Assembly: GCA_914767715.1 (NCBI GenBank)
Contig: OU612074.1
Coordinates: 10,574,062-10,638,061 of the forward strand
Direction: 5' to 3'
Source of the DNA: Membranipora membranacea
Taxonomy: Eukaryota > Bryozoa > Gymnolaemata > Cheilostomatida > Membraniporidae
DNA length: 64,000 nucleotides
The notes under the pieces are model-generated. The model searched no databases and was not told where the DNA came from. It saw only the letters and a program-made list of their open reading frames with translations. Shown one piece after another: positions 1-13,000 of the stretch (the stretch's first letter is position 1; each line of letters opens with the position of its first letter). The translations under genes and the position numbers were made by a program.

Positions 1-424
1 AGGAAACCGAAAATAATTTTGGGCGAGGCCACTAAAGCAAAAGGCATGAGCTCATAACCAAGTTATTTCCTCCATTTACAAGATACTAGATAATAGAACA
101 CTTTGGACAATATATAGGCCTCAAAGGGAATCAAAACAAAAACTCCACTCCTCCGCCCATAAATCATAAGATTACTGATGCAGAAAATAAATAAAACTCT
201 TAACACCCTGAAATTTCTTTATTAAGTATTTCAAGCTGCACCAATATGTCCTCATTAACGGCCACTCAATAGATCAACCTAGTGGGATATCTACTCGCCT
301 CGATACTAAGTCGCCCCTCAGCAGGAAGTGCGAGCAGGTAAGTGACAGACAACCAGTTACGTTACGAGATTTGCTTCCCGACCCACAGAGGAGAGGTGAA
401 CACCTTAGGGTGCTGCGGGCTGGA

Positions 425-545
425 ACAATCACAAGCACAAGCACCCCCAGTGGAACTCAAACCCACTGCTCTTGAAGCAGTGCCAATCTACTGGAAACGC
501 GCTAAACAAATGGCTATCTCATTATCTCGGACTAGGATCTAAGTC
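425..545 (-). repeat. tRNA-derived SINE-like repeat
   Basis: Read on the minus strand, a box-A-like segment (GATAGCCATTTGTTTAGCGC) is followed about 45 bases later by a box-B-like segment (GGGTTTGAGTTCCAC), the spacing of an internal RNA polymerase III promoter in a tRNA with a long variable arm. The ends do not pair into a clean acceptor stem, so I read it as a tRNA-derived repeat and not a working tRNA gene. Confidence 0.45.
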
Positions 546-764
546 GGCCACCATTGGTCGACTATCGCCTTATTCACTTTTTGGCAGCTTATGCTTATCT
601 AGAATGTGCGACAATGTATGTGTGAGGGTTATTGGGTTAAGGCCCATAGCTGGGACCACTGCATGGTAGTGTTGAACTGTTTGTTCTGGCATACCAGCAG
701 TGTTTACAGTGCTTGCAGTCACATATCTATCCATGAGACATTCACTATGTTTCCATGTGTCGAT

Positions 765-865
765 TTTGTAAGGATTTCGGGAGTAATCGCCCCATGGAAA
801 CGGCATTAAAATCAAATTCCGATTGTGACGAATGACTTTTTGAACGCGAATATCCATACCGTGTT
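765..865 (+). repeat. Dispersed repeat, copy 1 (pair with 9272-9372)
   Basis: The segment starting GTAAGGATTTCGGGAGTAAT and ending near ACCGTGTT occurs again at 9272-9372 in the same orientation, about 80 percent identical by eye over some 100 bases. Neither copy encodes a recognisable protein. The second copy sits directly upstream of a tRNA-like repeat, so both may be parts of one composite SINE. Confidence 0.6.
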
Positions 866-1199
866 AGTATGTGAAAATATTTCAATGCTTGCTTCTAGAG
901 TTCCTTTTCATACCAACAATTTTAAGCAATAGAGGAGAAAGCGATATAGGCATGGTAGGAATTAATCATTTAGGAAATTAACATGACTGGAATAACGGGG
1001 ATACCCTAAAATCTTTGAACCCGGACTATTTGTTCTGAGTACGTATAAAGCTGGATTACTACAATATGGGAATCTGTCGGCGTATGAATGTTATTTCCTA
1101 CAAGGAGAGCCAGTATCTGTAATGTTTGTTTTATCAACTGATTGAGGAGGGAGTTGGAGGGAGGGGGGGGGGGTTCTTTAAATTGAAACAGCCAAAATT

Positions 1200-1395
1200 G
1201 CAATCAGATTGCTCAATGAGTGAGTGAGTGGGATCTACTAGGGTCCTGCTCACAATACCGTCACTCTCTGATGGAATTATCTATATTCTGAGAGAGGGAT
1301 TTGGAAAAAGATTTGTCCAACTGAGCAATTTTTAGCGATTTGATAGTGATAATTTGCTGTGGTAAAACATCGCTCATTCTAATTGAAAGACTCCC
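1200..1395. repeat. MITE-like element, family A copy
   Basis: It ends in CTAATTGAAAGACTCCC, which matches the terminal inverted repeat of the copies at 46943-47198 and 40591-40805. Inside are GAGTGAG-rich and AGCGATTTG motifs shared with those copies. Its left end is degenerate, so the left boundary is approximate. Confidence 0.45.
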
Positions 1396-3365
1396 TTGCA
1401 TCTGAACTGTTTGGTTTATCATAAAAGGGTAGAGGTCTTATATTTGTATCAAAGGAGGATAGACGAAACCTCTTACCTGCAGACAAACCTTGAACGCATT
1501 TATTAGTACATTAGTATGTTCATCCCCTCCCACCCTACCTGGTTTATCATACCAATGACCAATGAGAACTTTTAATCTTTGCTCATACTTTCATAAAAGG
1601 CTGTGAGATTTATTTCTGAGCTTATTGACCAAGTCTGATGTAGAGTATTACGAAATTGGCTAGTGGTGGATAAAAGCAGTAGTTATCCCTCTGGTGTTAT
1701 TGCTCTTACCTACCAAAAGATAAGCACCTTTAATGGCAAACAGTCCTGAATTGATGCGCAAGTTAGATTTTCTGTGTTCTATATTAAATTCAACATGTCA
1801 TCAACACTTCTTCCGCACATCAAACCTTCCCCTATTTATCTTTTAGCCACCCCTTTTTTCATAAAAATCAAGTGGTGAATGTATTGTAACAGCTGTTTGT
1901 ATTACTTATCCTTGTCGTAAGCTAACTAAATGTCTTTCAACCCAAACCAACTCTTTTTCTAGAAGTCAGTCACTAGCCATTCGGGAGTTAGGACTTAGGT
2001 GAGTGTCACTTATTATACTCACTTAAAGTGGATTAGATGGTTTGACTTGAGGAAAAGTATTAAAATAGCTACCTATGCAACTGAATTAAATTCCATATTT
2101 CTACGGTGAGTGTCTGATCTTTTATACCGTTTGAAAAGAATTGCATTTAATTTCCCTGCTGACCAAATTGTTCAACTTCGGCTTTCCAGATTCACGAGTC
2201 AAGAAGCCTCAGAATCTTGCGAGACAATGTTTTTGATGGGGATATAAAAAATAGCACTTCCTTACAAATCTGTTTACTAGCGAGTCCTGATGTATAACAG
2301 GCGACCAAGCTATTACCAGTCTTCCCAAAATCTGAAATTCCTCAGACAGAGTATAAGTAGTGAATATTGAATCATTAGGATAAATAAGGCTGTTCTGTTT
2401 TTTAATGTTTACACACAGTCTTTTGAACTTTATTTCACCAACCATTGTCTTGGTTTGGTTGACAGAAGACCAAGGTTAAATTTGTCTTGTGTGCATTGAC
2501 CAATTACTACAAAGGTCATAAACCAATCAATCAATCAAGCTATTAATCATCATAACAACAAAACATTGTACATAAAACAGAACAATTTAGGCTTACAAAT
2601 CATTCTGAAATAACACATCAATAACAGAAACACAGGTTAGGTGGGCGAACCCAGAAGAGCTGGAATGGTATGCTCGAACATAAAAAAAACTTTGTTTAGT
2701 ATTTGTTAAAAACAAACAGAAAAATGTGATTGCTTATTGTTTTTGCCAAATCAAAAACTATTCAAAGCTTTTCATCACACAATAATAACCATATACATAT
2801 AAATACTTAATAATGTTATGATAATAACACATCATCAACGACGAAGACTCTTGTGGAGTTTGATGTCACAACTGCCTTGGGCAAATATTACGTGTACGAC
2901 TGTACGCAACCAACGTAGGGAGTGTATGGTCTTAAGTCATTATTAGTATTAGCTTAGGATTAACTGCCCAATGGCACAAGCGGGACTGTTACAAGCGGAT
3001 AGTATATTGAAGGGCTGGTTGGAGTGAGTTAGGATATAGATTTTAGCTTATGCTCAAGAGGGATCGAGGCAGGTTGTACATGTGGGCAGCGCATGTGTTT
3101 GAGTCAGAGTCAGCTACGCCTAGACAATCTTGAAGGGACAAGAGAGATATGAAGTTAGTATCTTTGAGACTTTGTGACAAAATATTATTGACTCTTTTCA
3201 AGGCAATGTTTTGATCTGATTTTATGCCAAGATAAGAGTTGAGTTACAATGGAGCTTATATTTAATCCAATAATGGGTAGTGTCCTGAAAATTCATAAAA
3301 GCTCAACTAGAATTCATTGACTGAAGTAAAAGTGTATGGTTGTGAGAACTACTCATACTCAGGCT

Positions 3366-3445
3366 TAGCCTGTCTTGACAAGCTTTGTTCTGTGGGGGGA
3401 ACCCCCCCCCCCCCTTCCGAACAAAGCTTGTCAAGACAGGTTAAC
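3366..3445. repeat. Palindromic hairpin element TAGCCTGTCTTGACAAGC, copy 1
   Basis: A left arm reading TAGCCTGTCTTGACAAGCTT plus GTTC is matched by its reverse complement after a loop holding a G-run and a run of about 14 C. The same arm recurs at 23938-23978, where the two arms are fused almost without a loop, and in degraded form at 57214-57280. This suggests a small mobile or replication-derived hairpin family. Confidence 0.7.
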
Positions 3446-4037
3446 TCAGGCTTTGAAGTTGGCAATTATTGGTACTGTACGGGAACATTAGGATATTTTT
3501 CATCTTTTTAATGTTGTTAGGCTCCAGTAGGTACCATAACTTTCTAAACTAATTAAAAACTTTTCTTATGGAACTACTACAAATAGAACTGGGAACCATT
3601 TAGAAGGATTTACTTCTCTTCTAATATAACTTGGAAGGTTGGTGATATCATTGCCAATGACAGGCAGTTTCAGCAAGAAGTAAGGATTGCCTGGTTATGC
3701 TGTCTGGGGTGGGTGCTTCCCCATTCAATCCCCAGACAATTTACCCAGGCTAAAGTAGGAGTCTGTCTATTAAATCATTGGTTTCAGCTTTCCTTTTGAT
3801 CATGGCTAGGAGGGATTCTGGCATTGCTGCACATGTGATAATTGATAATTGATGCTTGGTCATCGATGTTTAAAATTGAATTCAAACGCTTTCCATTTGT
3901 CATTACAGATTCAGCATATCTGCTTAGCTGAACTCAAGCAAGAAGGTTGAGATCGGGATCTCTTCTTGATGGTGAGAACTTATGGGACGATCTTCTGATC
4001 TACTAATCTAACTGATCTACTGTGATCTACTGATAGC

Positions 4038-7000
4038 ATGATGGCCAAAATGAACAATGTCACAGCTGGTACAATGCTCAGCGGACGTTTTGTACAAAAG
4101 ATACTTTTGATCCTATCTATAATCGTGTTAGTACTACTGTTCGTACTCTCTCCGACAGCTCGTAATCGTGTCGTCCCACTGTCTGAGGTGCTCAAATCAA
4201 CACAAGAACCGGAACTACCACCTAGAAATATCCGGTCACACAACACTGATGTAAACAACACTTCGGTAGCTGTCGTACCAGGCAGGAAAAAGAAGATCTT
4301 GGCGTGGACTCGGATGTTCAAAATGGACTTTTTACTTTATCACAACAGTCGGGTGATCACGAGTGACCAGGCTTTCAGTCAGTGTCCCGTGTATAAGAAC
4401 TGTGAGTGGACTATCGACAGGTCGGAGGCGTACAACGCCGACGCCCTGGTGTTCCATTTCTTCCCCGGAGATTTCAAGCTGGATGACCTGCCATCAAAGC
4501 GGAGGCCAGAGCAGAACTGGGTACACCTGAACCTGGAGCCGCCACAAAGATTCCAAGGTATGTCATCATATCATAATCATCCAATGTATAAATATGGAAG
4601 TGCTAACCCTAAAAGAGTAAAATATTCACTGATAGCAAAGTTTACCTTATCTCACTAGCCCGAAAAAGTGATATTTTAACTCAAAATTAACTCAACCTCA
4701 TTACTTTATCCCACTTTAGCTAGCTATTATTACTGCTGGCTAACATTCTGCCAGTCCAAAACTAGCTAAATCACACTGGTGCGGTCATAAATATTCAAAA
4801 CTGATTTACAAACATGTGAGGCGTGGGAAGCTTTGATTTATACTGGTGTTACAAACTCAGGATGTGTGGTTTTTCCAATCACTAAGTTTGCATTTGCTAT
4901 TTTTTAAACTTGGTTAGTATGGCAATCCTGGAATGCTAACGGCCTCCATATATTAGCAAATAATATAAATACTCTAGTCATTAATATCAGGTGTTTTGAT
5001 CTAGTTATAATAAGGGGATCAGTTAGATTGGAATCTCTAATTATAACTACCTAATACTAATAGTCGGGTGCCCCTACCATCACCCCCAGGGTCAAAACCC
5101 TTAGTTAGAATTAGAATCTAAAGACTGAATCTCCAGATTTTGATCAGGAATTTGAAAATGTATATTGTTAGCTGTCAAGGCTCTAAATGTACCACATATT
5201 ACATGGAGTGATTGCCAAGGATGTGGCTAAATAACATCATTCATTCAAACGATGGTGTAATGATAAACTAAAATATTTACTAATTTGCATATCTGTTCTG
5301 TCACCGTACAGACCATAAATAAATTTTATCCTCATCCATAAAAAAGGGAGAACATTTTTCGAAAAGATAACAATAGTAGGGAGTTATCCTTGCTCTGTGA
5401 TAATACACAGTTTCTCAAACTCACAATAATATTGATTACTCACAGCTTAGGAAAATGGAAAATGGAAAACCGTCTAACGTATGCTAAAAACTTTTTCAGA
5501 TTCATTCATTTCTGTCCATTGAAAACTCACAGTGATGCGTTTTTTTCATCACTAGGGATTCGAAATCGTTATATTATTTTACAAGTATTTTGAATAGGAC
5601 TATCCCCCATCAGCTTTTGTTATTTGGAGTGCAAGGTGATGCCTCTAGATCTAGACTGAGATTGACATTGCGTTCATTTTACTTGGGCTACTTCTGCATA
5701 CCCAGGCAGAGCGCTGCTTGCTGTATGATGTCAAACCTCCTCTCCCACAAGAAGTTGGTTTTGTCCAATTAAATTTTAATAACCATGTAATCATGACAGA
5801 CAGGAGTCAGTCTAGACTCTAGGAAGTAGGGCGCCTCCACATCACAACCTCCTGATAGAGATCACACATATCCCATATAACAGGCACGTAGTTCCAAGGA
5901 AGGCAGAGAGGCACTGCCTCCCCTAGAATGCTAATTAAAGTTGGCCAAAACACTGTGATTGAGTAATCCTGTCAGAGTTACCTGCTTAGGGATTTCCAGT
6001 TGCCATTTAGGCCAATATAGGCTGTAGGCTGTCTGACTTTGCACTCTCCTTCCTGAATTTTGCCTCACCTACAATTTTTTTAAAACTACAGCCCCTGCAT
6101 TACTTCAATCAGTGATTTTTTAAAGAACATAGCACCAAGTAAAGGTGAGGTTTCACGAGGTTGTTTTCTCAGCATTCGGAGAGAAAACACAAAAAAAACA
6201 CTTTTTTTGTGTGAAATAGGATCTTCAGTAATTTGTGAGGCACGAAGCTTAATAAGTATAGAATTTCACCAAATGCTATTTGATTGGCAGATTGTCAGAT
6301 CTTTAGCTGGTTTATATTTTGAATTCGGTCACCGCCAAATTACGATGACATCAATAGAATGGAAAAGGAATTGACTTTGTCATCGTCTAGAGATTGCGCA
6401 GCATTACATTACAGGCAGACTATGCTGTAACATCAGTGATGTGTTCAGTGACTAATGAGACATTACACAATCCTTGTTCTGTCTTGTATTTTTATAATCA
6501 CAGTCCAAGCAAGAAGTAATAGCACATAATCAACAAAAATAGTACATAATCAACAAAAGGATGTCTGAAAAATTAAGGACTCATCCACCCATTAGCTTGG
6601 TCTTTGAGACGACAGAGTTTGTGGAACATTATGTAATTTTGTCGACAGTCAAAGACTGATGGTAATCCTGTGCCGTGATGGCTGATGGTAGCATTTCATT
6701 GTCGACCATTTTTCCGACAAGTGGTTGATTCCATTCCATAATGAAAAGCTACTACCACAGGGTCGTAGCATAGGAAAAATCTTAGGGGAGGCGAGAAAGG
6801 TATGAGGGTGTGAAGTGGCCCCAGGTTAGATATTGTAAGCCTCTCCTGTGGAGTCTGGGGTTAATCCCCAGCCTCCAAAGCGTTTAAATGATATGAATTG
6901 CGAGTGGAAGTTTCGAATGAGCTGATACGGACATGGAATAATCGGTTATAGCATTTTAGGCCACTCTATTGAGCATTCTAGGGGAGGCAGAGCGTCCCTG

Positions 7001-10000
7001 CCTTTCAAGAACTACGGGCCTGTACCAGCTATTCCACGCTTTAACTAAGGGTAATCCTATTTAATTATGGACAGGATTTCAGTATACCAAATCAATGACA
7101 TTAGGTCAATTAATAGGACCTTTTTAATTATGGTCCCCTATCTACAATTATATATTAATGACACATAAATACACTCCAACTGTTACTTTAAACAATTATT
7201 CCCATTCTGGTCCCTTTCAATTGCAACCCAAAAGGAAACATTGCTGCTTTAAATTGCTTTCCATCAGGCATTAAATTATGGCAGCATCCTCTGATTGCTC
7301 GGAAACTTGGATTTTTACAGTTTGGAGAATACCATTTATACCCATTGATCTTTTCTGTCGATCCGACACCAGTAATGGCTTTACGTCATAACATCACTGA
7401 CATAGATGATTGACCGATTTTATTTTATCTACGAATATACCAATTAATGCTTATGTGTAATTATAACGTAACAAGTAAGCTAAAGATATACGAAGCTATG
7501 ATTAACCCATTCCTCTTATTTTAATTAACGGTTGCAGGATATATAGAAAAAATTTTAAACGTGCATAATGGATAAATTTAATAACATTGAATTAAGATGA
7601 GGTTTCGTGACAATATAAGGCTGACATCCAAGTTTCCAATACAGAAAAATGAGGTTTCATGAATTAATCTCTCTTAGAGTAGCTCAACAAGATTTTACAG
7701 CGTATATTTGTCAGAGTTCCCAACAAAATTTTGCTGGTCACTGGCTACGGCCGGGGGATGGGGGGGGGGGGGGGGTTGTAAGAGTCTGGGGGCTCAGACT
7801 ACCAGTCACTCACTGTCTGTTATAACTGTTGACTATTGAATAATATAGTAAATATCTATGGATCCAAGGATTATTCTTGAATGAAATATTCAGACATTGT
7901 CACCCCTCAAGATTTGTACAGTAGCTGATATTTCTAAACACTGACAAATTTGTATTACAAAACACATATGGGTCAATTGCAAGGATTCATTGAAATGGCT
8001 GTTATCTGCAAAGATACTAAATACCTATCGATATTTGTACATGTACTGAGTAAGTATTTATATTTTACTAGGGAGCCTATTATTTGATCGGTCACAATGT
8101 CACAGATGATGTTCAAATCATTTACACAGGCCAGCTACTTAGGTAATTATGAGCTTGATCTAAACAAAGACCAGATTTTTAAGACTTGAGGCGTCTGGGA
8201 TCAAATGTGCAATGCTTCTATTCTCGATCAACTCCCATCTGGCCGGTGCGACATTGTCAAACATTGTCTCAACTTGTTGGCATAATGTATCAGAAAGCTC
8301 AAAAGTATACTTTTTTTTAACAACATATCAATAACTTGGACCTTTTCTAGTGTTCTTTACAAACCAAACTAGCTGAAACTAGCTTTCATCATTTATTTTA
8401 GAATAACATGCCACTTTTTATTGCTCATTTCTCAAAAATGAGTCAATAAAAAAAGAATCTATCAATGAATGAATATCGCAGTAAAATAATGAATCTGATT
8501 GATATCCGACCTATAAACTCAATGCATAACCTGACTGCTTTAGGCATGTTGACGGTTAAGGTGACATCAAATGTAGCTCATTTCTTTGGCCCATCTATTT
8601 TCTTATCACGGGACAATTCACATTGGCATGGCGCTGCTATGTTTCTTGCAGAGATTCATACTCTAAGGAATTATAGCATTGGCATTGCTTGTAGGCAGTG
8701 TGCCAAGCTATTTCACTAGAAATACTCCAATGTAGCAAATTGTTAGTTTGTTGACTCAGCTAACCTAAAAGGCTTTGTCCTCTCCACTACTTTCACCTCA
8801 CAACTTAACAGTTGCCAAATCTCAAGATTTGTTGAGGACATGGCTTTGCCCCATGATTACTGGTTATTATAATATTTTCACAAGGTAAAATCAGTGTGAA
8901 TAGCCTCAAGCTTCGGTTTCCACGGTAACATAGTATGGGGGTAGATAAATAGCTGGGTGATAATTTATGAGAAGGATAAGGGACCGAGTGTGATATTCAG
9001 CTGGTAGTCGATAAGATCCTGGATCTGATATATTTCCTCCCTGTAGCTGCTATGATCTGCATTAATTGATCGAATAAAATTCTGGCCATTTTAGGATTCA
9101 TCCTGCCATGTATCAAGGGAAATCAAATTTACCCTCATAGAAAACCAACTCAGGGTCGCATGTAGTTTTAGGTATCAGATACTGCTTGAATGGTCACAAT
9201 GAAATCAAAGATTATGAATACTCTCATTGATGAAATTAATGAAGTAATACAATTGTTCCATGTTGCGGATTACGTAAGGATTTCGGGAGTAATCGACCGA
9301 TGGAAATGACCTTTAAGTCAATTTCCGATAGTGACGAATGATATTTTTGATGCGAATAGAGTTACCGTGTTGAATCGCAAGATACCAATAAGGCAGCGTG
9401 GCTGAATGGATAGCGCGCTTGCACACAATGACTTCAAAGGGCATTGACATGGGAGACGAGTCCTGACCGAGCTGTTTTTCATATTTTTTCCATCATGGAA
9501 ATGGTTAGCATTCATAATTCGAAATTAGAGATTCGAGGCATGCAACAATGTGTTGTTAGCTGTTAATGATTTTGTCCATTTTATTTCTGTTTTGAAAGAT
9601 GAAAACAGTGCAGGGCCATGAAACTTCATTATTCTGCTAAAATCGCTGTCCATTTATTATTTCGATCAATTTGTAGTGTAGGCATTCCACAGGCTAGGTT
9701 TCATGATTATCAAAAGACTTTCATGCACAATGCCCCATGTGTATTGTAAAGCTATTGTCATAGTATTGAATTCCGGTAAATTCCACTTTTCAACTCAAAA
9801 TTTCAATAAAATCACACACTCCGGATGTAAATGAATCAATAAGAAGTACATTTTCTCAATGACTGGTATTAATAATCTTCGTTTCTGATTCTTTGTTTGC
9901 TATTTAAAGTGTCAGCAAACATAAATATAAATAGACAAAGATTATAAATACTCATACTCATATAAATAGTCATTGAGTGTGATGGCAGTTTGTGCTATAA

Positions 10001-13000
10001 CCTAAAGCCCATTGTCCTTCTCCCACTCCAACTTGTTTGAGCAGACACTGAGGACACATGCTAAGTGGATGGGGCCGACAATGCACTGTCTGGCACCAAT
10101 GAAGTCCTAGTCTGAGCCCCCAAGTTTTTTGCCCCCACCCGAAATTTACCCGACCTCCCCTCATTGCTGGCACCTAGTCAAAAAGTTACAGATATTCGCT
10201 GTTAGAGTTTTTCGTTTCTGGGAAGTTTCTAATTTCTTATTGTGCATGATAACTTATGCATAAACATGAATTATTGTTTGTCGATTGATCGGAATATTAA
10301 GCACCCTAAGCACTAAAACACATATATATTACAGGCCATTGGTGGCTCCATGGTTGTGTACTACTTGCATAAATATCCCAAAAATAGTGCACGGTGGTGA
10401 CATTGCCCAAAAGCATGCGGTGCAAGTAAACATGACTAGCGCCATGCTAAGGTTAGGCAATCGAAATGCAAATCGAAATGCTTTGAAAAGCAACCCAGTA
10501 CTTGAAAAGAACACCATCTTTACATATGCATATGAGCTGTGTATAATTCAGCCTAACACAAATAATAATCTATGATGCCCATAGGGTCTAAATGTTAATT
10601 TCTTTCAGGAACTATAGATTTCAACTTGAACTAGAAACTGGAATAAAATGTCACAAACTTAAAATGAATAAATGTATTTACATGTATTGAGATATAAATC
10701 TTAAAGCTACTGCTGTTAATTCAAGAGCAAAATTTAATCAGATTCCATGACCAATTGGAGTGGAATCTATGCAAACTTTTCAAAAGAGGTAGGGGATGTA
10801 ATGCAACCGCCCAAACCCGAGAACATATCCCCAGGCGAACACATTACTTATTTTTACTTCCTCTATTTTCAGTAAACAGCCCAGCGATACTTTTTTATAT
10901 TATTATTGATGCTTTCTATTTTAGAGTGGAATGCATCCCCCAAAACCAGAGAGCAAATTCCCAGGCTCATTTGCTCTGGCAAGCTAATTTTCAGCTCCTT
11001 TTTTTCAATAAACAGCCCAGCAATAATTATTTGTATTTATTGATGCTGTCTATTTTAGAGGGTATGATGGCTAACGTAGATGGATTGTTCAACATCACAG
11101 CTACATATGAAGATGATGCCGATCTATCAATACCCTACGGCTTCTACTTCAAGAGACAAAAACCACTAAAAAACTACCTACCGTCCAATACCAATAGGTT
11201 AGTTATTTAGCTTGTCCCAAAGGTCTGAGAATGGAAATGAAAACTTTCCCATAATGCATCTGAAAATTTTAAAACCCCAATTTTCCTAATAACCCATGGC
11301 CGTATTATAATTTGACAGGATTTTTTCGGTGTAGACATGTATGTTAGTATGTGAGTCATGTTATTTGACCGTCATGAGATTACACTCCCACTGCCTCTGT
11401 TGTATCAGAAATCATCTGCCATCTGATAGTCATGTCAACAATCTGTTTAGAGTAAGGGTGATTGATACCCATAAAGCAATTTGAAACTTTAGATAACATG
11501 TGCTATGTACTTTATGGCACATAATCGAAAACATCTGATGGGCGAGGACGATATTTTCTGCCAAAAAATAAAGTGTCTATAGGTAATGGAATGTGACTAA
11601 ACAAATTGTTACAAAAGGCACAAAAGCAAATCGCTTTCAAAACAAATGAGGTAATATTTTTTTCGTAAAGTGGCAGCAAGCCAGCAACCCATCTAAAGTT
11701 TCAGATTGAACAATGTAAACACTATAACATCTTGATTGGTGTGTGATTATTTGAGTGACAGTGAGATTAATTGCAAAAAGCTGCTTGGAAAGGTTTAGTC
11801 GGACATATCAAATTCAATTGGAGGTCAACATAGACAACTCTCTTTGGCTCCGATTGGTTGATCGGATGCTCCTTCCCAGCCAACAGCCATTCATATCAAA
11901 GCCAACACACACATGAAAGATTATACTTTGTTTTATGGAAGGCTTGAGTTCTATGGGTCACTGAGACCTGAACCCAGGTTGATCCGAGTTACCTCGGCCC
12001 ATCCCTTCTCAAAGACAAGACAAGACATGAAGACAACACCTTGGCTAGGCTAGCAACTAGCAAAATTAAAAATCTCCTGTTTTGGTAATTATGTAGCGAA
12101 TCAGGGCAGTATGCTCTAATTACTGGCTACATGCCATGCTTCACATAATTAGATCCAGTTCTCAATGAATGTAATTACTTTCACCTTCTGCTCACACTAG
12201 GTGAATTTGTATGGGTGTCATGTTGGCAGGCGTGACATTACTCGGATGTGCCTGTTGACTCCATAGGGGTGCAGTGTTCTAACCTGTTGGTTACATGAAA
12301 TATAAGTATCTTAGTACTTTTGATATAGTGAGATGGGCATTACCTTGTCACGCGTCAACTACTTTTGTTTTGGAGGCACCCAAAATAAAATAAGGAAGGG
12401 CCGACATTCGAAGCAGTCATTGGTCTATTTATATATGTGTGTCTGCAAAGCAAAAAGTTTGATGTAGCAAACTGCTCATAGAAAAAAAACATGCCTGACT
12501 AGCCAATGGACTTCAGATGTTATAGATTGTAGGCCACCTATATGATATACAATTTTTAGCTTAGAATTAATGATTAATAGTGTATTGATAAGGGAGTGGC
12601 CATGGTGTAATGAGAAGGGCATAGGTCTTTCAATCGAGAGGTTCCGTGTTTGATGTACGGTGTTTGATTCCCGGCGGATCACTGTGGTGTCAGAAAGGGC
12701 ATCCGACCTCAAATGCTCTTGTGCCACCTAAGTGTTCAGTCCGTAAACCCGTAATTATACCGGACACAAAAAAACCAAGCAGCATCAAGGTTTCTCACAC
12801 GGTATCACAGGGTATTGAGACTATAAAATGAATATAAGTTTTTCATATATGATATATATATATATATATTATTATATAATTGTTTTAGAACTAAGCCGAT
12901 TGTTTGGATGGTCAGTCGATGTCACACTCTCTCTAGGCGTGAGGTCTACGCTAAAGACCTACAACAGCATATAGAAGTAGATATATACGGAAAGTGTGGA

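Larger units (their letters stand above)
1..3908. other. Intergenic, no gene recognised
   Basis: No ORF here has a recognisable family or plausible splice sites around it. The stretch holds a tRNA-like repeat on the minus strand (about 425-545), a dispersed repeat (765-865), a MITE-like element (about 1200-1395), a G-run near 1160-1175 and an inverted-repeat hairpin around a C-run (3366-3445). An acceptor-like site ending at 3908 may begin the exon that carries the fucosyltransferase start codon. Confidence 0.6.

Noticed and set aside
10755-11210. 151-residue ORF containing fucosyltransferase exon 2
   Set aside because: Only the part from 11059 to 11197 is coding. The upstream portion is the duplicated intron 3' end, read through by chance.
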